From Musa acuminata AAA Group (taxonomy: Eukaryota; Streptophyta; Magnoliopsida; Zingiberales; Musaceae), in contig NC_088355.1 of NCBI RefSeq assembly GCF_036884655.1, positions 40,148,501 to 40,212,500 of the forward strand: a stretch of 64,000 nucleotides of DNA, written 5' to 3'. Below the pieces are notes generated by a model. That model did no database searches, was not told the origin of the DNA, and worked only from the letters and a program-made list of their open reading frames with translations. How positions within the stretch are numbered: the stretch's first letter is position 1; every line of letters begins with the position of its first letter. The position numbers were made by a program, and so were the translations under genes. Shown here piece after piece: positions 46,644-64,000 of the stretch.

Positions 46644-49600
46644 ATGGCGAGTAGATTGTGGAGGATGTATGCCGACCGGCAGTTCTACAAATGGGAAAAG
46701 ACAGTCCTTTGGGATATGATCGAGCCATATAGGCGTCCCAAATCCTTCACCCCTCTTATCTCGATCTATGTCGCTGCCTTCTACACAGGGGTTATCGGAT
46801 CCGCCATTACCGAGCAGCTTTATAAGGTACGCTTTTTTTCATTGGATCTGATTTTCAGCTCTGTCAAGTAGTCAATTTCTATAAATTTTTCCCCCTTCCC
46901 CTTCATATTGAGTTCTGTTTTTTTCATCTTTTCTATGACCATTGATTTTATACGGGTAAGGCATGTTGTAAGTGTGTTTTCTAGATTTGCTAATGATCAC
47001 CGTATGATGGAGTCATTGTTATCTTCTGAATAATTTTGTGACTGTCACTTTTTTTCGTGCAAGTTATTGGCAACGATACTCAAGTATAGAATTTTATTCT
47101 TGCATTGGTTTTTCTTTTAGATATACGGTTTATTGTGAATGCAAAATTATAAAAGAACAAATACTTGTTGACTGAGAATTGATTGGTTCTACTATTCATT
47201 TTCCAAATTAATAGGTAATGGCTTTTTTTTCCCAATATGAGTCTTCTCTAATGTTTCATCTTGTCTCTTGTGAAATAATGTAGAATTGTGAATCTATAAT
47301 TATTTAGTTTGTTAGATGCATGTTTAGACAAGTCAGCAATGCTAATTGTGAAACTTCTTTTCTATATTTAATTTAGAACAAAGGAAGAGTTCATGGATCT
47401 GATTAATAAAATAATGAATATTGAGATAACAAATTTAAAGAAAAAGTTCAGTAAAGAACCTCGAGATGGGTAAATGTTGTTTTAAAGCAACATCTCCTCA
47501 TTACATGCGAGAATTAGTCGACATTTGTACCCAAGATTTAACATTTATCATCCCTCCTATGAGCATAATGGCAGAGATATTTGACTTGATCTCTTTTAGC
47601 AAACTAAATAAAATTGAACAACACAATTGAAAATAAAAATAAAAGAGGTGGAATTTTTGTATTTATAACTCTATCTTTATAGCTTCTAACAATGCCTTAA
47701 AAAGTATCTTAAAAGGTATTATTCCAAGGAACACATCTTTTCAATTAGGTAGTTATTATAATCACCAAGAACTAATTTTTATAAGATTTTGAATCTCCAG
47801 AAAAACTCCAATGATCCCCAAAAAACTTATGTTTTTGGATGATTAAAACTTAATCAATAAAAGAGAACATAGTGTTGCTTGATGCTTATACTACGCGATT
47901 GGTCAAGTACTTCTTATCAAGGATGGATGTACCGCTCAAAACAATATGAAATGGGCGGTACGTATCGGTTCGGGCGTGGGCCAATACGCAGACTATTCCC
48001 GTTTCAGGTGGCTAATCCAGTTCAGTAAAAATAATAAGAAATCAAAAATAGCGGTGGGGCCTGACCAACTTGGTATTAAGAAAGGAAAAAAAACCTAAAT
48101 GGAAATTAGGGCTTGCTAACGGGAGCCCTCTTCTCATGTTCAATGTTGCTGTTGTTTGCGAGCCCTCTTCTTGCGTTCAATGCTGCCATCATCGTTACTT
48201 CGCAATCGTTGTTACTTAGTCGTTGTCGTTGCCGTTGCCATTACTTCACGGTGTCGTCGTTGCTTCGCGATGCTGCTGTCATTGTTATTGTTTCACAATG
48301 TTGTTGCTTTTGTGACGTCATCGTCGCTGCATTCCCTCTTCTTCCCAAGTCCACTCTCACCTCTTCTTCCTTCTTCATCTTCCTCATTCCTCCTCTATTC
48401 CTGCTATCTTTTCCTCTTCTCTTTCTTTTTCTTCCTCTCTGAAACATTGATTTGTACTGGTGTAATGACACATGGTACACTGGTATGTACCAGTCCGACA
48501 GTTCACCAAAATGGGTTAGGTACCCGAAACAACGATCCTTGTTTTTTGTAAAGTTTAAGTTTCACTTAGTGTAGGTATCTTTCATTTGAAGAAACAGAGT
48601 GAGCTAGGTGTTAAAATACATCATTTTTAATTTATAATGTCTACTATTATACACATAGTACAAATGACTTCGTCACAAGGTTGCATATTAATGACTATGC
48701 ACGAGAATTTTGATTATTCATGAGAGATTCCAAAGATTGTACCCAGTTCTTTGTCCATGACGGTTTACATGTTCACTCGTATAGGAGAACTCGTAACAGG
48801 TTACGGATGTGTGTAAAGTCACATCTCATGAAAAATATAACTTTAGGTCTCTTTTAGAGTTATCCTCCTCCAATACCTCTAAATAAGAGCAATAAGCAAT
48901 CACTATATTGATAGGTTTTGAGTTAAACTTTATTCATACACTTATATAATTTTTATTTTTTTATTTTTTAATATGCTCCGTGACCAACACACATATTAAA
49001 CCTCCTTCGGGCTTCAAGGAATCACCTATAGAGGTTGGGTTCCCATTGTAATCGTTATAAGCTAATCGATCCCCTCGATGATATCATAACAATAATCCTT
49101 TTATTTATAACCTTATTAAGTCAACTAGCATGATTATGACTAGTCATAAGAGTAAATTGATAAATACAATTATTTTAAATAAGATGCTAATATTTATAAT
49201 TTCATAATCATGCATATAATAAATTCATATAAAAGATTTTAATATTACATATGGAATTTAGAAGCTGCCCAGTTGCCCTACATTTCTAGGGAAATTAAAC
49301 ATCAATTAAGATTTTGCTAATAGTTTTGCATATGCAATTTAACATAATGATAAACTTTGCTAGCAATTTTAAAAATTTCTCCAAAGATTAGGGAGATTCA
49401 AGCAACACTTTAAAGTGATATCAATCAGTGACACTTTTCCAAGACAAATTGAAAACTTTAGGACTTGTGAAAACCTCTTTTAATGAGATGTTTTCAGACT
49501 ACCTACCATTATCAATTTGTCTTAAAAAAAAAAGTTGTTATTGATTTCATTTCTTTCATGGTGTTGCTTAAATTTTACTAATCCTTATAGAAATAAGCAT

Positions 49601-52600
49601 GTTACTTGAACAACGAGGTGATATTATTTTACATTTTATGATAATTTCTTAACCTTTGAAATGTTAGGATTTAATATATATAAATAATGATTATATTTAT
49701 GTTATTAAAATCCTATTGGGAGACTTATGGAAATATCATGCACATATTGCAACCTCTTCTATTCAAGAGAATCTGTATATGACCACATATTAGGGCAATC
49801 CTTCAAACCCCCATGAATAATCAAGATTATAACACACGATCATTAGTGCATATCCCATGACGAAGTCATTTATAGTATATGTGAATTAGTATATATTTTG
49901 ATAAAAGGGAACGGAATTATAGTTCACTTTGTTCCTTCACATAGAAGATATTCACATTAAGTAAAGCTTAAACTTTATGAAAGTGTTTCAGTAACTCTAT
50001 AAGCATTGAGCAACATCTTGTTACTTTTTTCGTTTATGAAATTGCTCCTAACAATGCCCCTCCGATGCGTAAGTGAGAAAGAGGTTTAAAGGATTCAAGT
50101 TAAACTTTTGTGAGAAAAAGGTGTGTTTGTGAACACACTTGATTAGTCCTTTTATAGTGGATTTTGGATATCGTTACTTCCATAGTAGATGCCAATTACG
50201 AAGAAGGTGGTGTGCCACTTTCGGACTTAATTGCAATCGTGGTGCACCAAGCTTAGGGCGTGATAACATCCGACCCACTTAGCCTTATGTTGAGGTGTCA
50301 ACCATGTAGCATTGTAGTGTCGGCCATGTGGCGTTGAGGAGTCAGCCATGTGGTACCGAGGTGTTAACTGAGGTGTTGCCCATGTTTTTATTCCTCTATC
50401 AGTTGCTACCCATGTCGTGGCTCATTAGCATAATGAAGTCGAGTCAAGAAGTGGCCCAAATTGGTCTGCCAACACTGAAGCATATCATGAATTTGTGTGC
50501 GTTCGGTTGCCTTGATTGCGTTTGTCTCTGCATTACGCTATAGGCTGGTAGGCTGCATATGTTGCCGAAATATATCGTGGGCTGATATGATCGTGTGTAT
50601 CGTTGACATGCGCTTTAGGTTGATTTGGTTGTGAGCATCGTCAAAATGTGCTTTGGGCCGATTCAGTCATGCATGTCGTCAAAATGCGATTTGGCCACAT
50701 GCACCATCAAAATGTGCTTTGTGCCAATTCGGCCATGTGCGTCGTCAAAATGTGCTTTGGGCCAATTCAGTCATGTGCATTGTCAAAATGCACTTTTGGT
50801 CTATTTGGCCATGTGCATCGTCGAAATGTGCTTTTGATCAATTTGGCCATGCGCATTGTCTAAATGTGTTTTAAGTCGAGTCGATTGTGTGCATCGTCGA
50901 AATGCGCTTTAGGCCGATTCAGCCGTGTGTGTCGTCGAAATGTGCTTTGGGCTGATTTGGTTGCGCACGTCATCGTAATGTGCTTTAGGCTGATTCGTTT
51001 GCATGCATTGTTGAAATGTGCTTTGGGCTAACTCGGCCATGCATGTCGTCGGGATGCACTTTGGGCTAGTTCGGCCACACACGTCGGGTTCGGTTCTTTG
51101 CAGGTGTGATCCTCGTGTGAGGGTTCTCGTATGGCGCCTGCACGTGCAAGGCATCATCACCGCCCTTTTCGCCCATGGCATGAGATCTCGATCGTTGCAT
51201 AAAATCCGACAAGATTGGATTCTTGGTGTTTCGCAATGGTGGCCTGTCATCAAGCTGACATGGTGTCACCAAGAGTCTCCATGTGTCAGTTGCTTGGATT
51301 ATCGAGGATTCTAACAGATAACAATGATGACTGGAAAAATTCCTGATTATTCTGGTGATGCCATGTCACACATCTCAAATTATCCGAGAGTCGAATGATC
51401 ACTTAGGGTAAATGAAAGGTCATGCTCGGCCCCTATAAATAGTGGGTCAAGCTCATTCATTACCTTACACCTTCAGATGATTTGGAGCATTTGAACCTTA
51501 GCCTTCAACACCTAGTGAACACCTTAGTGCCACGTGGCTGGCGCTTCAGCACTACATGACAAGCATCACAGCTTCATGTGGTGGACATCGCAACGCCACA
51601 TGGTAGACACCTCAACGCAAGTTTGAGTGAGCCGGATGCTATCATGTCCTCGGTTCGGTGTACCACAATCACAGTTAAGTTCGGAAGAGGTTCACCACCG
51701 CCATAACCGACATCTAGTGCAGAAGCAACGATATCTGGAGTCCATATAAAAGGGCTCCTCAAGTGTGTTCATAGACAATAGGTAAGTTTGATATTGAAAA
51801 GCCTAATCATTTTAAAAATGATGTGTACTTTTGGAAAGGTGTACTAAGATTTTGTGTGTCACCTAATAGTGATGCTTGTGCATTTCATGGGGCTGTTATG
51901 TTGATGTTGATGGCTTTCGAATGGTTAATTGGGGAAGGCTAATTCTAAGCACCTAGGGCATTTTAAAATATCCAGCATGCGTCTAATTAGGGCCTTATTA
52001 GGAAACAGCCAAAGGTTCTCATGGAATGTTTCTGTATCCATACTCAGTACATTATTGACGATGGAGTTGCTATATTTTTGGATAGGGCCTTATTAGGAAA
52101 CAGCCAAAGGTTCTCATGGAATGTTTCTGTATCTATACTCAGTACATTATCGGCGATGGAGTTGCTATATTTTGGATTATCTGACTAAATCTGGGAAGAA
52201 AAATATAGCAGTATACCAATACAATAATTGTTGTCTACTTGACTCGCTCTAAATTCATACTTTGTCTTGGCAGAAGACTCATGATTTCCTAACAAGGCAG
52301 AAAAACAGAGGGTTATTAATCTAGGTTTGTATTTGCTAAGTACTAGTGGGTTGTATCACTTTCTTTTACTGGCTGGCATGCACACAACAGAGTGTCCACT
52401 GCAATCGGAGCAATGTTTTTCCCAACAATGATTCAAGGAGTTAACCTGAGGAGGCCACTTTGAACTTTTCTGGATACGATGCATTTGGGTACGTCTCTCA
52501 CTTGAAGAGGCAAAGATATCATTCTTGCTTTTACTTCAGAGAATGTGTGTGAGCTGGTTCTTAGATCCTTCAAACGAACTTCACTGAAAATTTCTTTCTT

Positions 52601-53110
52601 CCACTATTGTAGCTGCTTGTGATTATGCTTTCGGCATCACTGCTTTTGGTAACTGCCTCTCTTTTTCTTGTCGCTATGTAGTTTGTCATTCTTGAATATT
52701 TCTTTATCACCGCTCAGTTGGTTCATGTCTCTTGAATCTTTCTGTGATCAGTGTAATTGGTTATTCTCTCATGAAACTTACCTCTATTGCCGATGGATAC
52801 AATTGATGCTTCTTGCTGTACAAAGCACCTTCCGGACTGCTTTTAGCTTGTTTAGTGCAATGGGTTGCCAAATCATGCTGAGCTTCCTCCGTTGTTTTAT
52901 GGCTAAACTTGCCTTGTTCATATATGTACTATGATCTGGTGAACAAAGTTTAAGATGCTTAATTTCCTTGACGTGAACTTATTTGATGAGTTCGTGTAGG
53001 AAAAATACTGGGAAGAACATCCAGGTGAAGCGGTGCCTATCATGAGGCCAAAATTCTATTGGGGCCCTTGGAAGGTGTATCAAGGAGGGGAACTTCCTCC
53101 AAATATGTGA
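46644..53110 (+). CDS. Small mitochondrial complex I accessory subunit (plant P1-type, about 97 aa)
   Basis: Two coding exons, 46644-46826 and 53000-53110, give 97 aa. The N terminus MASRLWRMYADRQFYKWEKT, the segment IEPYRRPKSF, a single membrane helix (FTPLISIYVAAFYTGVIGSA, about 35-54), and the C-terminal EKYWEEHPGEAVPIM and GPWKVYQGG match a conserved plant protein I recall as Arabidopsis At1g67350, an accessory subunit of NADH dehydrogenase (complex I) in the inner mitochondrial membrane. That assignment is from memory; the conservation of the protein is clear. The splice junction (AAG|GTACGC ... TGTAG|GAA) is in phase 0 and joins conserved parts. The intron is 6173 bp, far longer than the coding sequence, and made mostly of repeats. 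The start is the ATG at 46644; the upstream GTG is not used. Confidence 0.88.
47918..48541. mobile_element. Non-autonomous TIR element in complex I subunit intron (copy 2 of the family at 8217)
   Basis: The ends are inverted: ATCAAGGATGG at the left and CGATCCTTG at the right. The left part (GTACCGCTCAAAACAATATG, GGTACGTATCGG, ATACGCAGAC) matches the left end of the element at 8217, and the middle (48.35-48.44 kb) is similarly pyrimidine-rich. GTACTGG/GTACCAGTCCGACAGTT motifs recur near the right end. No coding capacity. Target duplications are not evident. Confidence 0.55.
48548..49985. mobile_element. Large inverted-repeat element in the same intron
   Basis: Left arm (about 48548-48765) and right arm (about 49770-49985) are inverted copies of each other: GTAAAGTTTAAG...TTCACTTAGTGTA against the inverse of TTCACATTAAGTAAAGCTTAAACTTTA; AAATGACTTCGTCAC against the inverse of CATGACGAAGTCATTT; TTGATTATTCATGAG against the inverse of CATGAATAATCAA. 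The inner 1 kb is AT-rich without a recognised gene. It could be a foldback/long-TIR transposon or two copies of one repeat inserted in opposite directions. Confidence 0.6.
50557..51084. repeat. 38-bp tandem array (minisatellite)
   Basis: About 13-14 units of 38 bp with consensus near CGTCAAAATGTGCTTTGGGC followed by CGATTCGGCCATGTGCAT; clear unit starts are 50601, 50639, 50706, 50742 and then every 38 bp or so to 51047. One unit is shortened to 28 bp. Because 38 is not a multiple of three, similar peptides appear in all three plus frames; none is a gene. Confidence 0.9.
51085..51790. other. Retroelement-like DNA next to the 38-bp array
   Basis: CCCCTATAAATAGTGGG at about 51438-51454, in a moderately GC-rich stretch, resembles an LTR core promoter, and the repeated words CATGTGGCGTTG/CACATGGTAGAC around 50.32 and 51.59 kb hint at duplicated LTR-like text. 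No LTR pair, primer site or pol frame could be established. Confidence 0.35.
51988..52177. repeat. 95-bp tandem duplication
   Basis: Two adjacent near-identical copies (51988-52082 and 52083-52177), starting TAGGGCCTTATTAGGAAACA, differ at a handful of positions. It is a local duplication inside the intron of the complex I subunit gene. Confidence 0.9.
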
Positions 53111-54814
53111 ACTTAATAGTTTCATGGATCGTCTTGATATTTGGAGTAGATGGACGCTGCAAGCTGATTGTGGTTGCAGATTGGCGTGATAATGGTCTTC
53201 ACTGGTACAAAAGTTCAACTAGATTTGTCTTGTATTGTTCATTTCACATTTATGTTTATGTATGTACACATTAATAGGACCAACTTTAGGACTTCAACAT
53301 GAACCTGAAGACCCCGAGAATCCAAGTACTTCTATATTTGTCTTGTGTGATAGTTTTAGATACGATCATTATTTTTGATTTGATATGAAATTGAATCTAT
53401 GATGAAGAACCTGTTGGGTGTATCACATCAATCGAGTATTTAGAGGAAAAAGAAATTTGATGTTCCTACTCTTTGATGTGTTAAACCCAAGCCGACCTTT
53501 TAAAGTCTTGCCCTTTACCACTGTACCAATCATCCAAAGGACAGTCAATAATATAATAGACTTTTTCTTATAACCGAAGTCAGACAATTTTGATCGACGA
53601 CACAGGTTGTTGGGTCAAGTTGCCCAACCAGCTCGGTTTATATTGATTTTGACTGACCAATCCAACACGATCAAGTCAATTTGGGTTGACTAACTCAAAT
53701 CGAGCTAACTTGGACCCAAGACCAAATAGCCCAGCTCTGGCAAGTCGAGGCCAATGCTCCACATTTCTATGGGAAAAAAAATTAAAAGATTTGAGTAGTC
53801 AATTATCTTTCTCTTCCAAATACGATAGATAGTACTTGAAAAGCTACCTTTGTAATTTGACATTATCAATTTATAAGATAGTTCTCCATCTAGTTCTGTT
53901 GTCCAAAATCTACTGACAAAGGATGGGATACCTTTGAGTTAATTATAAAATTGTAGATTAGATCCTTGATGATTGGATTTTCATATTCATGAATCTCAAA
54001 ACCAACACTAATTTTTCACTTAAACAATCTTTAGTTTCTTACTTTTGTTGGACCATTTCACTATGATAGGGGGAATATGGCACATGAATGTTGGTATGTG
54101 ATGTCATCCCTTATCTAACAACCCTTATCAACCTGACACATTAGTCAAATATCTCATCAAATTAATACGATACATAATAACATAACAATTTAGCCACTTA
54201 TTATGTTTGAATAATGCTTGACAATTCTAAGTAATTGCCTCCCACGAATTAACTTTCACCTACTCCAATCAATCATATGATATTACTATAAAACGTCTTA
54301 GGTACATCACTTTATGGATATTACAGCATGTTATGGCTAATTGGGTACTTGAGATGGCCTTGAGTTGATATAGGCATGATGCTTGGTCGATGTGTCGCTA
54401 ATGTAGTATCTAACAAGATGTGATATGGTATTGAACCATCCATGTGCTAGACTTCACTATTAATTGTCCTCCTTGGCCCATTCACCCCCCTTAGCCCATG
54501 TGCTAGACATAAGTTTGACTATGCTGAAAAAATATTAGACTAAGGGGAAACTAATGGACTATAATATTCATAAGCCATTCAAGATATTAGACCTCACGAA
54601 TGAAATTAACATTTAATATTTTGGAACTTTCTTTACGGTAGCATATTGTTGGTCCAAGTAAATCTTCTTAGCTTTTGCTTAACCTAATAATGGTCGGAGT
54701 CAATTCTAAGATGGCACCAAGTCACAAAGTTAGGCATATCACTTAGAGACCAAACAAAAATCTTTGATTTGAATCGTAAGAAGTTCATAAACTTTTTTAT
54801 TTTTTTGTTCAAGG
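53111..54814. other. Intergenic AT-rich stretch downstream of the complex I subunit
   Basis: The beginning holds the probable 3' UTR. The rest has no supported frame, RNA gene or defined repeat. Scattered low-complexity and repeat-like text (for example TTGGGTCAAGTTGCCCAACC near 53.61 kb) suggests old transposon debris. Confidence 0.35.
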
Positions 54815-55456
54815 TGATAGGGTATATTTTGGGTCTAAGACACGTCACAATCGACACCAGCCATGGCATCTAAGTCAGTAAGGGGAGTACCCCTACACGC
54901 TAAGTCAGAATCCGTACCGAGGCACTGGTTGGCAGGTCCCGTCTCGAAAGCTTAGGGTGGCGCCATTTGACACCGTCTCGAGTGTCCGGGACAACGGTCG
55001 CACAGTACCGTCTCATCCCCCGAGGATCAACTACCACGTCGAACCCGCGTGCGATCGACCCTCGTACAATAATATAAAAGCCCCTGGTCGGCATCAGGCC
55101 AAAGGGGGGAGGCAAAAAAACGATTCAATACAACTACTGACTTGCTCGTCGGAGGGTCCAAAGTCGGGAATCACCCGACGAAGACCGTTTTTGCGAGCAA
55201 GCGGCCACCCCCGAGCCACGAGCGTCTCGACCTGGGAATCGCCATCTAGTAAATGAAGGCGAGCTGCCAACCAGCCCGAGAATGGGGAGACGCTGCTCAA
55301 CACAAACGACGCTCGAACCGAAAAACGTTGATCAACATCCCGTCGCGAAGGCCCGGCCTACCTCAGCGTCCAACTCAGTCGACAAAGAACTCCCAACATC
55401 GATCCATGGATTGAGCCGTGCTGACTCACCAGCAATAGTACATTTGTTCACCAACA
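54815..55456 (+). mobile_element. Probable solo LTR
   Basis: A GC-rich island of about 600 bp stands out in AT-rich surroundings. It has an LTR-style core promoter (AATAATATAAAAGCCCCTGG, about 55068-55087) in the middle and ends with TTTGTTCACCAACA at 55456, a typical LTR 3' terminus in plants. There is no second copy and no internal retroelement sequence, as expected of a solo LTR. The 5' border (54815-54840) and target duplication could not be determined. Confidence 0.5.
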
Positions 55457-55594
55457 TAAGGGATATTTAATCGACGGATTTTCCACTTCTAGATATATGG
55501 ACCATTAAAAGGGGGCTTTTCGAGGATCATTAAAATTATTTTTCTTGAAAAGTAATAACAAGCATCATAAAGCATTGTCTTGACTCCCTATGGA

Positions 55595-55714
55595 GTTATT
55601 GATTTCTATTATTTTTGTTCTTCAAAATAACTTTTTGATTTCAACACAGAATGTGTTATTGATTTCTATTATTTTTGTTCTTCAAAATAACTTTTTGATT
55701 TCAACACAGAATGA
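55595..55714. repeat. 60-bp perfect tandem duplication
   Basis: GTTATTGATTTCTATTATTT and the following bases through CAACACAGAATG occur twice in tandem (55595-55654 and 55655-55714), essentially identical. Identity implies a recent duplication or strand slippage. Confidence 0.9.
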
Positions 55715-56465
55715 GACTGGATATCTATCTACATTGCGCTGGCTAACGCAATGTACAAGTTTTAACATCTTATTTATAATTTCTAATATGAACCTATGAC
55801 TTTGATTTTCCTTATTACCACAGTATCACTTAATGATAAAAACATTTAAAATTTAAATTAAATAAAATTAGTTTATTTTTGCTGCTCTCGATTATATGAC
55901 TGAAAAGTACATGACATGAAAGTGCTGTGAAATCAAAACCCATTGGATGAAACCAAGTTTGTTCACACAACAAAAAAACAAAACTCATTCAACACAAAAG
56001 GCATAATCACTTCCTTTTTGCATAAGGTTAGTGTTAACACGAATCACAACGCAACAGAAACTCGTGGCTTCTTGACACTCGATGCAACGGCAGTGAGTTG
56101 ATAACGGCAAATGGATGGGCCAAATACAAACGTTCAGACTGGACACATAAGACTACTACTACATGGACTATTTGTTTCGGGACCCAATCTAAATATTCCT
56201 GCCCTAAGTAAATAAGGAAATATAAAAAATTATTGGTCAGCTTGTGCAGCCACCTCAATGAATGGGCATATACCTTACAACAGTTTTAATGATCCAAAGC
56301 TCAAATGATGTTAGACTCACATGGCCTTGAGCTACAACAAAAACTCTTCAAAGACGCAAAATCCCAACCAAATTTGATGTGGATTGAAGGAGCAGCCTCA
56401 TTCAAGGAACACTCATGTTGTTGACTAACCATGTAAAATCAGAAGTCACTCTTTATTTCTTCCGA
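55715..56465. other. 3' flank of the HSP60-like gene
   Basis: AT-rich sequence without a supported gene. The 200-400 bp next to 56466 are the likely 3' UTR of the minus-strand HSP60-like gene. Short frames here have no recognisable product. Confidence 0.4.
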
Positions 56466-63676
<7,211 letters not shown>

Positions 63677-64000
63677 GGTGAATCCAAGCGAGCGCGATAG
63701 AAGCTGAAACATTGCTTCAGGGTTTTCAGGGTTTAGTAGGCTATTACTCTGAGAAGAAAGAGACGGTTGCAAGGGTCCGTCGCCTGCAATTTGGGCTAAA
63801 AAAGGGCCCATAGAACAGTTGGGTGGGCTTTGAGGCCCAATTTGTTCATCACACTGAATCTTTTATTGCATATTAATTTGACTGTTAAATTGGTTAGAGC
63901 TGACGTTTACTTTTTCTTCGAAAGGCGGCAACTCAGCATAAATCTAAATTTGCAGCCAGCGCTGAAGTACAGTCCAGTCACTGTCCACTTTAAATGTGGA
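63677..64000 (-). promoter_or_regulatory. Upstream region of the HSP60-like gene
   Basis: The frame stays open upstream of the ATG at 63676 through an ATG at 63712 and another at 63811. No TATA box is obvious within the remaining sequence, which ends at the window edge, so promoter and 5' UTR are probably incomplete here. Confidence 0.4.

Noticed and set aside
50625..50874. Three overlapping open frames of 70-73 codons
   Set aside because: They are the same 38-bp tandem array read in three phases; no start context, no family similarity.

Overview
This window is plant nuclear DNA. Genes are split by GT-AG introns, the proteins include mitochondrial and plastid-targeted ones, and the space between and inside genes is full of plant transposable elements. 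One long antisense reading frame seen in two LTR elements (coiled-coil with a 'putative gypsy type transposon' domain), together with GC-rich first exons, points to a monocot. I lean to a Zingiberales/Musaceae (banana-like) genome; this is an inference from memory of such sequences. All exon joins below were built by hand; every reported gene closes as one uninterrupted frame with canonical splice sites.

Layout. 1-3.93 kb: decayed Ty3/gypsy element with RNase H and integrase on the minus strand and a second frame on the plus strand, tail to tail. 4.54-16.25 kb (-): COG8, 12 exons, with an RTE-type LINE in intron 2, a second LINE 3' fragment in intron 3 and a non-autonomous element in intron 6. 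17.61-19.93 kb (+): CHUP1-like coiled-coil protein, head to head with COG8. 21.05-21.98 kb (+): intronless cytidine deaminase. 22.4-24.05 kb: short LTR-retrotransposon relic. 24.50-28.69 kb (+): plastid-targeted methyltransferase-like protein, 8 exons. 29.40-30.03 kb: inverted-repeat element. 30.52-36.91 kb (+): alpha/beta hydrolase, 7 exons. 38.12-42.51 kb: LTR retrotransposon lacking recognisable gag-pol but keeping the antisense frame and a 78-bp tandem array. 42.91-45.52 kb (+): CGLD27 (DUF1230/Ycf36 family). 46.64-53.11 kb (+): small mitochondrial complex I accessory subunit whose single coding intron is about 6.2 kb of stacked repeats. 54.8-55.46 kb: probable solo LTR. 56.47-63.68 kb (-): mitochondrial HSP60 of the CPN60-like 2 (HSP60-3A) type, 18 exons, with a 525-bp TRIM retrotransposon flanked by a perfect 5-bp target duplication in one intron.

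The genes do not form a pathway: they are unrelated housekeeping functions (Golgi tethering, chloroplast positioning, pyrimidine salvage, plastid and mitochondrial biogenesis). I found no clearly novel biochemical system. The most noteworthy structures are the TRIM, the sense/antisense organisation shared by the two LTR elements, the tandem arrays inside retroelement-like DNA, and the repeat-built intron of the complex I subunit gene.
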